A stretch of 64,000 nt of DNA from Bretschneidera sinensis (lineage: Eukaryota; Streptophyta; Magnoliopsida; Brassicales; Akaniaceae): NCBI GenBank assembly GCA_023935145.1, contig CM043698.1:41317501-41381500 (forward strand), read 5' to 3'. Below are positions 21,180 to 34,200 of this stretch, piece by piece. A program made the position numbers and the translations under genes. The notes under the pieces are model-generated. The model ran no database searches. It saw only the letters and a list, made by a program, of their open reading frames with translations, and had not been told where the DNA came from. Positions within the stretch are counted from its first letter, which is position 1, and the number at the start of each line of letters is the position of its first letter.

Positions 21180-22850
21180 TACTAATCCAAAGGGGAACTA
21201 CATGGCTTCGGGAGCCTTAGTTCGTGCTTGGGGAGTGCTTGGTTGGTTGAAGCCCTAGTCCTTATTTGGTTAGGGATCGTCGAGTTTTAGTTGTAATTTT
21301 TGACTAGTCCGAAGTGGGATTGTAAAACCGTGGGAGTCTTTAACACCAACTTCGATAAGGATTTCATTGGTTGAAGTTCGAACTCCTATCGGTCCGGGGT
21401 GGAATTTCAAGACTTTAGGAGTCGTAATTCCACGTTGGTGGGGTTTTAAGCGATTGAAACCATGCTTCCTCCTCGATAAGAATCATATGACTGAAACTAT
21501 GCTGTTTGTCATGGTTATACGATTGAAGTCTTAACTCTTCACTGATCTGGGGTAGAATTTTGTGACCTTAAGGGCTGTAATTCCACATCAGTAGGAGTCG
21601 TTGACTAAAGTCTTGCCTTACTTCAGGTTGTGTGGAACTATGATGCGTGAGAGCTGGAGTTCATATTCGAAGGGATTTTATGGCTAGGGCCTTAATTCCA
21701 CTTTAGTGAGAGTGTGACTATGGTTGTAATTCCTTTTCAGCTCGAGTGGAACTGCGAGGCTTAGAAGCCATAATTCCACTTCGGCGGGGATTGCATAGTT
21801 GAAGTCACAACTCCACTGTAGTAGGAATTATGGGGCACGAGCCTTAATTCCTCTTTGATCTTGATTGAGGCTTTGTGGTGTAAAAGTCGTAGTCTTTTCT
21901 TTTGGGGGATTTGTATAGTTGGGGCCTTGATTCTACTTTAGTATGATTGAAGTTGTAATTCCTTTTCTGCTCGAGCGAAACTGTGAGGCTTAGAAATCAT
22001 AATTCTACTTCGGAAAGAATTGTATGGTTGAAGTCACAATTCCACTATAGTAGGAATTTTAGGGGGCGAGCCTTGATTCCTTTGAGCCGTAATTCCTATT
22101 GACTGGAGTAGAACTATATAGCTTCAAAAGCGCTTAGTTCCATGTGGGATGAGTTGCTGACTATAGTTAACTCTTATTGAAGGATGGCGAGTGATTATTG
22201 GAGTCATAATTCCTGTTGACCGGAGTGAAACTGTATGGCTTCAGCAGTGCTTAGTTCCACATAGGGAGGAACTATTGAGTGTATAGTCAACTCTTGCTCA
22301 AAGATGAGGAATGATGATTGGGGTCGTAATTCTTGTTAACCGGAATGGAACTGTATAACTTCGGAAGCACTTAGTTCTACATTGAGAAGAATTGTTGATT
22401 GTAGTCAACTATTGCTGAGAGATGTGGAGTGATGACCAGAGTCGTAATTCTAGTTGCTTGGAGTGGAACTGTATGGCTTCAGAAGTGTTTAACTCCACGT
22501 CGGGAGGAATTGTTGACCATAGTCAGCTCTTGTTGAAGGAGGAAGAGTGATAATTGAAGTCATAAATCGTGTTAACTTGAGTGAAACCGTATGGCTTTGG
22601 AAGTGCTTAGTTTCATGTCAAGAGGAATTTTTAACTGTAGTCAATTCCTGGTTGTACCGAGCTGAGACTATGTAGCTGTGAAAGCCTTGGTTTCAACTCA
22701 GTTCGGGCCTGGATGGAGTCGTATGGCTATTTGGGCATTAATTACATGTAGGTCGAGCTTTGCACCTATTTTTAATTCCAGGCTTAGGCTTGTTGGGGCT
22801 CGATAGAATTGTACAATCGAAGCTCTTGAATCCATGCGTGGGTAGGCGTT
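21180..22850. repeat. Degenerate tandem-repeat field next to a Tat-like remnant
   Basis: The phrases 'gtaattcc', 'ggaactgtatggcttcgg', 'cttagttccac' and 'gaggaattgttgactgtagtcaactc' recur with drift. Units of about 115-125 bp are clearest at 22090-22640, and shorter irregular ones occur at 21200-22090. The position just left of the plus-strand extra ORF matches the 3' untranslated tandem arrays known from Tat/Ogre-type elements lying on the minus strand. Confidence 0.75.
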
Positions 22851-23168
22851 TGGTTTTCTCAAGGCATCCTTAGTGAGTTGTCACATTAATGATGAGTGAA
22901 TTCTTTAACTGCTTGAAGCACTTTTGGTCATATCAGTGTAAATGGCACATTAACCATACGTCTGGGCAACAATTCACCTTATAGGGGCTATTTAAAAGAT
23001 CATTTGCCTTTCATTTCTTCATTTCTTCTATTTTCTATTTTTGAATTTTAAGAGTGTTAAGTCTCCAAATTTCCTTAGAGTTCTTCAAGAGTCTTCTTAT
23101 TCTTTCACGCTTTCAGGTTTCTTCCTTCTCGTCTTTCGGTAAGATTTTTTCTTCTTTTTTTCCTTTAT

Positions 23169-25244
23169 TTGCGCACCATGTTTACCTCTAAGGCTAATAA
23201 GTTTAGGAAAGTGAAAGTAGGGAGAAAGCTTCGGGTGAGGAGCAATCCTCTTCTCAGGAGATCACGGTTGCTTCCATTAATGAGATTTTTCAGGCTAGGG
23301 AGATTCCTAGCCAAATTTCAAAATTTGACCTCAAGTCTGTACCCACTAGGTTATTTCTCTCTCCCCCTTAAAGAGTTAAGCATCCTAGGCCCGATGAGAG
23401 GGTTTGTGTCCTTTTGAAAGATGAGGAGTCTTACTCTCTCTGTTGCTATCTCGACCATATGAAGGCAAGGTTAAGATTCCCTATTGATCTGGATGTTAGG
23501 GAGATAATAAATTACTACGGGGTTTGCCTTACCCACTTTTCCCTAAACGGGATAAGGAGCATTATGAAGTTTGTGCTGGCTTTAAGGATGCACACAGGGT
23601 TTAGTAGGGAGGATGAAAAATCCAATGTGTGGATGTTTTGGTGGTTATACACCTTTAAGAAACATGTTGACAATGGGTGATTTAAATTCTTCCCATGGAA
23701 CAAAAGGAAGATTCTAGACACTCCTTCCTAGATTAAGTGTTGGAAGGAACGATACTTTTTCGTGGAGGGGCCAAAATCTCATCAGGTTTTGTTGGAGTGA
23801 AGCTCCAAAGATATTCCTGATCAGAGGGAGCCTTCAGCCTTGAATGATGAGGAGCAAAGGGTGGTTAAAAAGGTCTTATAAACCAGGCCAAAGATATCTG
23901 ATAAAGACCTATCTAACAAGCAACTGTTGAGGACCCATCAACTTAGTCTTTATAACCCTGGTTCTCCTGATGGTAGTGGAGAGTACTTCAATTATTTTTG
24001 CCTTTTTACTGACACAATTTTTTATTTCTTTTCTTTGGTTCTTTTAGCCTTGGTGACTTCTTTTTGTAGCTGACGTTATGTTGAACCCGACAGAGCTCGC
24101 TAGGATGGCTCGTGAGAAAAAGAGCTAAATCTACTTTTGACTATACTGAGAGGAAGAAGGCGATGACACAGGGGCTTTCGACTCAGCAGGCCAAAGTGAA
24201 GCAGTTTTAGGCCAAAAAGACCACAGTGCAATTGGCCGAGGTGCAACAAACCAAGGCTTAGTGAATTGTGGTGCATATGGCTGAGGTTGTTACTGCTGAA
24301 AGACAAACGGCCGAGGAACCAAGGCAAGAAGTAGAGATCCTGTTGGGGATTGAAGCTGTGACCGATAACTAGGGGACTCATTCTTCGGGGGTGGCTCTCC
24401 TTGGCATGCCACTTAACTCAGTATCTACTGGCCTTGAGTACTCCACTCTTGAACTTGAAGGCTCTACTCCAGTACTTGAGGGCTCAACTCCAGTTGCAAG
24501 CTTGAGTACTGAAACGTGCCATCTGAACTAGAAGGTGAAGAGTGCAAACTCAACTTTTGACAGCATGAGCAGTGTTTGTTAACTACTGAGGGGTTCAGTT
24601 CTTCCTCCAAATGCAAATTTGATGAAGGAACTGACTCCTTACTAATTGATGGCTAGTACTCTAGACCATTACTACAATGTAAAATCTGAGGTTCTAAATC
24701 TTCCATTTCTGCACCATTTTTCTTGATTTTTTTTCTAGCTAAGTTGTTTTGGTACAGGCTTGTATGCATGCCTTCTTTCTTAGCAACTTCCTTCAGTCCA
24801 TGAGTAATACCATTGTTGGACTTCAGATGAGTGAAAATGATAGGAAAAAGGTGGTTGGACGAAGGTAAAGCATAGTTTGGCACCCTCTCTAACCAGGATA
24901 ATGACCTCAAGTTCAAGAAAGATAAGCTGCATGCCTCATTGTTTTCTGCTACGACTAATTGCTTGTCTGCTGCGAAAGATGTGGAGTGCTTGAAATTTGA
25001 GATAGTGAGACTTCAAGAGGTTGGGAGCCATATCAAAGCTAAGATTACTAGACTCCATGAGGTCGAAAGCCAGGTTGGAGCTAAAGTAACTTGCCTTCAC
25101 GATGTAGAGGGAGAACTTAGGAGGTCTGAAGGTCAGGCCAATCTAAAAATCCCTGATCCTTCCAAGGAGCAGGCAAAAAGAGAGGCAGCTGAGGCAACTC
25201 AGATAGCTGAGGTGACTGAAGAGGCTGGGGACAAGGAGCTGTAG
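23169..25244 (+). pseudogene. Extra ORF of a Tat-like gypsy element, decayed
   Basis: Reading frames 23169-23417 and 23414-23680 include LRFPIDLDVREIINYYGVCL and a Trp-rich segment near 23630. These resemble the plant 'putative gypsy type transposon' domain (PF04195) also seen at 32.5 kb. After stops and frameshifts, a Lys/Glu/Ala-rich coiled-coil tail follows (about 24939-25244), with repeated RLQEVGS/RLHEVES/CLHDVEG heptad-like units. The T-rich flank after 25244 and the order 'tandem repeats, then this ORF' match the second copy in RUG3 intron 1. No gag, reverse transcriptase or LTRs of this copy were recognised. Confidence 0.65.
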
Positions 25245-27700
25245 TCTTAGGATATGAATTTAGCTTTTCTTTTCCTTGTATCTTTAGGTCTCGGAGCCCC
25301 CTGATGTAAATATTTTTACTTAATGAAAATCTTTCATTTCACACCTTTTGCTTTTACAATTTTACTACTTCTATCGAGTAGAGTTTACAAGAGTTTTTAC
25401 AAGTGTTAGGACTTTGTATTATGATCTTGATTCTTCTACTTTGGCCAGAGTAGTGATTGAATATATGCTTGTCCGAGCGGGGCTTCAGTTTCTTACTTTA
25501 GTTTCTTAAGATCCTTTATCTTGTGTAAATTGAGAAAGGGGATTCTCACATGAAATTTACCTTCAACATATGGCTTCGATATTTTGCTTAAGTAAGAGTC
25601 TTTGTCTAGGCCAGCATGTCTTTAAGATGCATGGCTTTCGGATAAATTGAATTTGACTTAGTTGCTTTTTCCTTCACCTTACTTAGGTGAATCCTAAGTA
25701 CTTGGTGATGAGTTAGCTAAGTCTTAATGTCTTCTGATCATCTTTCTTGGAAGTTTTGAATTACTTTGGCTACTTCGGTTTCATGTGCCTTGGTGAAGAA
25801 AGTTACCGAAGAATTCACTGGGCAAGTGGTGGCTGAAACCGGGGCTCGAAGACCGTTGATAGATGTCTTTATGGCTGTTTTCTAGTCGAGCGTCATACTC
25901 TGGTTAGCGAGACAATCCCGAGGTGGTTTACTAGCTTGCTGAATGGAGTTGAGTGAACTTTGAGCTCGTATTTCTTGTCTCATGATTGTTAAGGGAGTGA
26001 ACTGCAGGTTGCCTGTATTAAACCCTGAAAGATCTTGATCATCCCTGAGGAGAAATGCAAGGTCAGATTTGTATTGTTTCGTTCTTAGGGCAGAGCAGTG
26101 GCTAGTACAAATCTATGTGTGAATGTCCATGAATGAGCATTGGAAGGTTGCTTGTCTACATATGCTCAATGCAACTCTTCTGCATGGGGATCAATCGTTG
26201 AACATATCAAAGCTGTCAGGACTCGTCGTATCCGTGATATCTTTGGAAACCTGATTTTATTTGAGATGTTGAAGCAGTTAGCCTTCAGAGCAAGGATGAT
26301 GTGCTTGTCTTTAATCTCGGCTTCTGAGAGACTTTGAGCAGCTCACAAATCCTAATAACTTATTAGAGGATAAGGGGAGGTCTAGACCCGACTGAGAGCT
26401 GATTTTGAGAGTTTGTGGGGTGCCAAGTTTGACTTCGGTCACAAACTTCTCGGTTTAAGCATGTATTGATGCTTGCTTCAGGTCGAAGTGTCTATTTTTG
26501 CTCAATCTTTATATAGAGATGACTATTTCTTCTCGATCCTTTGAGATGGCTGTTGCGCTAGTTTTTTTGGTATTGAACCTAACTAGGTTCGGTCCAAGCC
26601 AAGGCTAGTGCCCTTTGTACGACCGCGAGGCTGGATTGGACCTGCTCACATTAAGCCTAAGGATTTTGTTGATTTTATGGGGTTTGATGAAGGTTATGTT
26701 CTTTCGCATGCCGTTCTTAGGTTGTCATATTGTCTTTATCTGTTCTGGCGGGGCTGAACGAAGCACCTCAAGGTTATAGTATTAGGAACCGTGGGTGAGA
26801 TGGTCTAGAGGCTTCTTTTACTGGCATCACAAGATAAATTTATCGTTTCCCACGGATGATGCCAAAAAAGGATGGTGATGAGTATCTCGAACTTTTTTGC
26901 TCTCAACAGGGTGGGAGCAATAACTGATGTGTTTGGACTTGTAAAAGATGGAAGCTCTGAGGTGGCCTTATTCTGCGTTATTGATTATCCCGTATATGTG
27001 CATCTGCAAGGAAGCTCTGAGGTGGCCTTATTCTGCGTTATTGATTATCCCGTATATGTGCATCTGCAAGGAAAGCCACCCGAAGTGTGGTGCTCTAGGG
27101 AGGATCCTATGATGGTTAAGTCAATATGTGCTTTTAGAATGATTTAAAATAATACCGAAAATGGGGAGTAGTAAAAAGGGTTAAGGACCAAAGTGGTTCT
27201 CTTTGTGTGCCTTTATGTGTTTTACTATGTCTGGTTTCTCTTTTTGGTCTTTTCTTGTTATATTGTCCTTTCTCCTTGCATTTGAAGGTTGGAACCTCTT
27301 TGTATATGCATTGGTGAGCCTTTGTTTCAAAGTGGGATACAATTGGGATGTGACTTCTGAACCTCGAGCCTTATGAGAGATGACTTTTGCATACGGGAAG
27401 TGACCTCTGTCTATGGGAAACAACTTCGACATGTGGAAAGCGACCTCTGCGTGTGAGTTCTCTCGTCAAAGATGAAATCTCCATACTATATTACAATCAT
27501 GATAAGTTTGATCTTTATATTGCCTAATGGTAGTTTTTCACGTGTCCGATTCTTACTAGATCGGATAGTTTTGGTCGCATAAAAAATGAAACTGATTTAC
27601 TCACATCTTTTCATCTTTCTGTGCACGAGAACAACAATAGTGGTGCCTCTACAAGCAATCCTATTGGACTACCTGACGATCTTGACCGAATTCTGCATTG
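25245..27700. other. Retroelement-like non-coding stretch with an exact 60-bp duplication
   Basis: No coding domain can be supported. The sequence has the same composition as the flanking Tat-like remnant and probably belongs to it. Confidence 0.4.
26951..27070. repeat. Exact 60-bp tandem duplication
   Basis: 26951-27010 and 27011-27070 are identical over all 60 bases (starting GAAGCTCTGAGGTGGCCTTA). Perfect identity inside an otherwise decayed region means the duplication is young or is an assembly artefact. Confidence 0.95.
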
Positions 27701-27714
27701 TTCGACTGTCTTTT

Positions 27715-27910
27715 TGCTAGCAGGAAGCAAACAGAGTAGCAGATATTTTGGCCAAGTCTGATGCCTCTAAACTTGGAACATGCATGGTTTTTAGGCAGCC
27801 TCATTAGTTCATTAAGGAGCAGTTATTTTTTATTTATTTAAATAGGCTATCTAGACCAAGGCTTGTAAATGGAAACTTACAATGCCTCTCTGTTCAGCTT
27901 TTATAAGTAA
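27715..27910 (+). mobile_element. Possible LINE RNase H fragment
   Basis: One frame reads QEANRVADILAKSDASKLG, which matches the conserved end of the RNase H domain in plant LINEs, followed by a stop and an AATAAAAT-containing tail at about 27910. It is only some 200 bp long, and the upstream part is not recognisable. Confidence 0.5.
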
Positions 27911-28276
27911 ATAAAATTTGATGCTTGATTGAAAAAAGGAAACATGAGAAAATGTATAATCAAGCTTATAGTTGTTTCTTTCCTTAAAGAAAAAAAAAAA
28001 AAGAGGCTTAAAGTTGTTTCAATTGGGTTGCCAAGCTACTCAAGTGACTAAGTTAATCTTGAATTTTAGTTTAAATCAATTACTGAGAAATTGAGTTTGA
28101 AGAAATTACTTATTGCATCAAGCTCAAACTGGAGTCTGTTTTGTTCTGCAATCTTTTAAGAGCAACATTGTTGCTTAGGGAAAGAAAAGTAAACATTCAA
28201 AAAGCCAAAACAGGGATTTTAAAACAGATAACCCATGGTAACCTTTTTTTATTAGAACAATACTGTTCAATTAACA

Positions 28277-31200
28277 TCATTCAGCTATCAGGAATAGGTT
28301 GTGATCAAAGCCTGCCACGGCTTGTAAAACGTCACAACCTTCTAAACCATCAAGCAGATTTGGCTCTACTTCATCACTGGAACTTCCCAATCCAAGCCTG
28401 CCGTTCTTACCACAGCCCCAAACCCATACCTCTCCATTAGATGTTACAGTGAGGGAATGTGCACGCCCTCCGGATACACAAACAGGAGTTTCCCCTGCCA
28501 ATCCCTTAACTACCAGTGGCAGATTCTCTGGCCCTGCCCTCCCGAGCTGAGAACTCCGATTCCATCCCCATGAAACAATGCTCGTTTCACCTCCTTCAGC
28601 GTCTGATGATTTAACGAGGCAAATGGCCAAAGAATGGCCAAGACCTGATGCTATAGAAATGGGATGAAAGCTTATGTCAACTGGAAAAATCCCCAAATCT
28701 TGTTTCACTCTACCCAACTGACCATACACATTGCTCCCACAGCTTAATAGGGTGCCATTACCTGAAATTGGGACCATCAGATTAAACATGCATACATACT
28801 TGCATCTCCACATGCACAAGTAATAATATACAGATAACTGTTACTTACGACAAAGAACCAAGGAATGATCAAGCCCACAAGCAATATCTACAACTTCAAC
28901 ATCTCGCAGTTCTTCCACCAAATAAGGTTCCCACATTATTGGCATGTTTTCCTCCTTCTCCATCCCTTCTAAAACCAGGTTCTCAGCAGCTTCCAGCTTT
29001 GAAATTGAGAGTTGTTGATTATTTATAGGTATGCCAGCATTTGAATCGAGTGGAGATGCCTCCAGAGGAATGCCGGCCTTTCCTATCCTACCATCAGCTG
29101 AATAACCCCAGCCAAACAATTTTCCATCCACAGTATGTGCAAGAGCATGTCCCCAACCAAATGATACCTGTCAAAGAAATATGCACTTAACAACCTTCAC
29201 TATCTCATAAGAGAAAGAGTTCAAGCATTCTATACAGAGATCAACCAATCATTTTCAATTTTGCCAGTTTTATCAGTATGTGTAAAAATACTTCTACCTT
29301 GAGCATGCAAGCACACCTTAACTACATTTTCTCCTGATAATGCTTCAACTTTGGAAGGAACCAAAGCCTCTGTGATATCTTTTCCAAGACCAAGCTGTCC
29401 ACGCTTAGACCTTCCCCACACCCACAACGAACCATCATCTCCAATGGCTGAAGAGATAACACCAGATGCAGACGCTGCACGAACTTTTACTTGTTCTAAC
29501 CCTACAATTCTCTTTGGTTCATTCCATGTGTCTCTATTTACAATCAAATTATTAATAAGAAATTTATATTTTAACATAAAAGTCAATGCTAGTAACTGAA
29601 AGAATTCATCAAACGAATGCTCAATCATTAACAAAATATTTAATCCTGTCTCCATTTAACCATGAAAGTTTACCATTGAAATGAAAAGGATAAATCATCA
29701 TACAAAAATAATTATAGATAATATGGACATTATGATACAATAGCAGAGACTATTTACAAACAGAATGTTACTTAGACTGACGAGTGATAAAGGAAAATTA
29801 AAAGAAGATAGTTTTTGCAATGCTAAATTGCTAATCTGAATTCGGTTTTTCCTTGTGCATCATAACTGTAATATTGAAATTTGGGCATACGAAAAGTCTA
29901 TCAATACTTCTATGCTGTATTATAGAATGCCAGGACTTAGTTGGAGAAGACCAACTCAGTTTGTAGGGTCCAATTACTGGCCCCTTTATCAGTAGAAAAG
30001 GAATTGTAACTTAGTGGTAATTTATTACATTGAATGATAAATTGGTATCATTTCATGATAATAGGTAACATTATATGGTAAAGATATTTACCTATATTTG
30101 TATTAATTGTGTTACATTTCATATTAACATAATATCAATTCATGGTAATTGATTATCATTTTGTGATAAAAGTTATGTTCCGATCTTAAAATTTGCCCAA
30201 TTTGTAAGAAAAAAAAAACTAGAACTCCTTTTGATGTTAAAATATAGTAATTTAAAAATGATTTAAATTCAAAAATTCTCACCAATCCCACATTTCTCTT
30301 TCTAATCTCATGTTTTCTCTTTATAATCTTAACTTCCACATCTCTGCATCTCTTTTACAATTACTACTTGTTGATGCCAAAAATCTGCTGTTAGATAAGG
30401 AGGTCTAGAAGCTGGATCTGCACACAGTAAACGAAAAGGGTGATATAAATAGCCACCGGAGAAAGATAGGGGTGGTGCCTCCGGAGACTCTACGATGTTT
30501 CAATTAGTTTTTTTGAATTTGCGGGAGAGGGAAAGAGAAAGAGTATTGCTAGTGTTTAAGGAATGAAAAACAAGAGTTGGTCCTTAAATGCGTTTATGTG
30601 CTTGAGGAAGTAATAATGATGGAGCTTGTGCCGTTTGTTTCACATCTTTTCGAGAGATTCGTAAGATGCTTGGACTTTGGAGACGTGGGTTTGAGCAAAT
30701 GATCTTTAGTCAAAATGTTCGGCCTTGGACGTGGGTCCGAGCATATGAAGCATAATCGAAATGCTCGGATTTGGAGACGTGGGTCCGAGCATATGATCCT
30801 TAGTTGAAATGCTTGGACTTGGAGACGTGGGTCCCAGCATACGAAGCTTACTCAAAATACTTGGCCTTGGAGACGTGGATTCGAGCATATGAAGCTTAAT
30901 CAAAATGCTCGGACTTGGAGATGCTGGTCCAAGCATATGATCTTTAGTCAAGATGCTCGGCTTTGGAGACGTGGGTCCGAGCATATGAAGCTTAGTCATG
31001 CTCGGACTTGGAGACATGGGTCCGAGTATATGATCTTTAGTCAAAATGCTCGGCCTTGGAGACGTGGGTCCGAGCATATGATACTCAATTGAAATGCTCG
31101 GGCTTGGAGACGTGGCTCTGAGCATATGATCCTTAGTCAAAATGCTCGGCCTTGGAGACATGGGTCCGAACATATGATCCTCAATCAGAATGCTCGGACT

Positions 31201-34200
31201 TGAAGACATGGATCTGAGCATATGATCTTCAGTTGAAATGCTCGGACTTAGAGACGTGGGTTCGAGCATATGCTCCTCAATCAAAATGCTCGGACTTGGA
31301 GACGTGGGTCCGAGCATGTGATCCTCAGTTGAAATGCTTGGACTTTGAGACGTGGGTCTGAGCATACGAAGCTTAATCAAAATGCTCGGACTTGGAGACA
31401 TGAGCCCGAGCATATGAAGCTTAATCAAAATGCTCGAACTTGGAGACATGGGTCCGAGCATATGATCCTTAGTCATAATTCTCGGACTTGGAGACCTTTG
31501 CTCTTGGTTCCGAAAAAATTTGACTTGTCTTATTTTTTAAGTAGGTGCAAACCCAGGTTTTGGACTTGTATGGTTTTTGGGCTTCATTTCTTTTGGAGTG
31601 CTCATTTAGGCCCATGGATGGTTTTGTATTTTGGGCCGGGATATTTTTATAAGAACATCTTTTAGAACATTTATTGATGGAGTGTTGTATCGTCTCCTTG
31701 GGTAATGAAATGGCGGCGCATGCCTTCGATTATGTGAAACGTTTTTAACGTTTATAGCAGGAGATAAGTTAATTTCCTTCGTAGGTCGCGTCTGGATTCC
31801 TATAATGGGTGAGAGCTTCTTCTCATTTCTTCACATTACTCATTTGTATTTAGGAGAGAAAATTTTAGAGCACTCGGAGTTCTTAGCGATCAAGGAGAGG
31901 TCGGTTGCCTGTGAAGAGTTCAGAGTTTTGGAGTTTGTTCGGAGTCAGAGTCAGCAGAACACTCAAAATCTTCGCTTACGTGGTCTGTTCAATCGGTGAG
32001 TTCTTCCTTTTCTTACAATGTCTTCTGCTGGTAGTCATCGTGATAGGCCTAGTGATAGTGATAGTGATAGTGAAAGTAGGAGTTCTCATGAAAGTAGGAC
32101 TAGCGAGGAGTCGTCTAAAGAGTTAAATGAGGCAATGGGTCTCGACGGTGCCTCAAGTGAAGGTGAGATCTCAGGCAATGGTGATGCTCGGGAAGGGTCA
32201 TTGGCAATAGTTCCCTATGAAGAAGGGGAAGAGATTCTTTTTCTGAAGGTGATAATGTTCTCGCGGAACTTAGAGAAGATATGAGAATGGAGGAGCGAGT
32301 ACAGTGGTCATACGGGGCAAATTATGTGCCGAACAAATTGGAGGAGGACACTCTCCAGGCTCTTAGACTTGAATATAGGATTCTTAAAGAGTTCGTACTG
32401 AGGAATGCTGGGGTAGGGGAGAGGGTTTGTGATGACCTTCTGAATGAAAAGCCTTTTGAGATTTGTGTTTATGCTCAACATTTGAAGGTCGGACTTAGAT
32501 TTCCCTTTCATCCTTTTTTCTGTCTTGTTTTGAAGTATTTCGATATAGCTTTATGCCAATTAGTGCTTAACTCCGTGCGTTTGATTACGGTGTTTATATA
32601 TGTTTGCACAGATGTGAAGGGACTAATGAACATCAATGTATTCAAGACCCATTTTCAGATCAGTAAGCATGGCCAATATGGTTGGGTAGTGATTAGCTCC
32701 AGGGCCAAGAAAGGGTTGTTGAAGAAGAAACCCTCCCCTATCAAACAGTGGAAAAAGACTTTCTTTTATGTTCAGAGTGATAAGAGTTTTGGAGTTCTGC
32801 TAACGTGGAGTATGGACTGTGTGGGGAAGTGCAAAAAACCAAATCTCTTGAACTGCGAACAGGAGACGGTGAATGCCATGATAGCTACACCTATAGATGT
32901 TGACGTTTTGAATAATAACGAGGAGTTAGCAAAGCGCGACCTCTGCCTTTGGGGCCCAAAGGGGACTTTTGTGAGTGATATATCCTTAAACGCACTTTTC
33001 ATTACTATATTCCTCCCTTTCGCTCATACTTGTATTTTTTTTTATGAACAGAGATGGATGCTACAGCAAAAGCCAAGGAACGGGTGAAGAAAATGGCCTT
33101 AGAGAGGAAGAAAGTTGCTGAAGGAAATGCGGGCAAACAGCCTTCGAAAAAGAAGGGTGCATCCAAGAAACGGCATCGGAATCCTTCTCCTGTTCCGATT
33201 GATGTGGATGGTCCAAGCCCTCCTGCGCCTCCAGCAACGCTGAGAACCTCTTCCCCTGTGCCTCCTGCAAAGCCTCTCCGTCCGTCTTCATTTTAGGGGA
33301 CTCCATCTGCTACTGGAGTTCATAGGTCGAACTGGGGCATAAAGAAGGATGACTTCATCTTCACTCATGCCTAGGTGGTGAGGGAGCATCTTATCCTTGG
33401 CATACCTCCACGGGATGTAATTGAACTCGTGAGGAAGCCCATCGAGAGTTTTTGCTCCGTGGCTAAGGTTCTCAGGTAAATTTTTATCTTCTTTTGCTTT
33501 AACATTTTCTACTTCCGAGGAGCTTAAACTTTAACATTTTTCTTGCTCTTATTTCAGTCGGTCATCGTGAACGAGATGTTGTGCTGTCACTGCATAGATA
33601 TGAATGACCGGTTGACCAAGTACAACGGAAGCTTGATGATAGCTATGAACATATCCAGCAATTGCATGCTGCATTGGACAAAGTTCGTTGTGGTAAGGAG
33701 AACGCGGAGAGGGCGAAGGCCGAGGCCGTGGGGAAGATGGAGAGGATGAGGCAAGAGAGGGATACCGCAAGGATAGCTGAGGAACGTTTGAGGGAGGAGA
33801 TGGAGGCTGCTGTGAGGAAAGCTGTGGAGGAGGCTGAAGCTAATTTTAAGGGATCTACAGCCTTCAAGGAAGCTGTGGAGGAGGAAGGAGGTCTTCAGTA
33901 TCTCGAGGGATTCATGGAGGCCAAAAGGAAGGCCGAGCTACTCTTCCCCTCAATTGACTTCTCTGCCCTCGAGCTCTCATCTTCTAGAGAGGAAGGTACA
34001 GGTGCGGAGGGAACCCAAGCAAGAGAGGATGAAGAGGTACAAACTCAGTCGATTGGTGCTGCTGAGGAGGTCGTGGCTGACGGTGAGGCCGACCTTTGAG
34101 TACTTGTGCCTTTTTTTATATTTCAAAGCTGATAGCGCCTCTTTTTGACTTGTACAAATATTTTTTATTAATGAAAAACTACCATATTCCTTGTTTGTTT

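Noticed and set aside
30706..31476. 256-codon minus-strand ORF
   Set aside because: It is the translation of the 48-bp tandem array; the open frame follows from the 48-bp period and needs no gene.
30668..31490. CRISPR-like regular array
   Set aside because: Units are contiguous satellite copies without unique spacers, in a plant genome.
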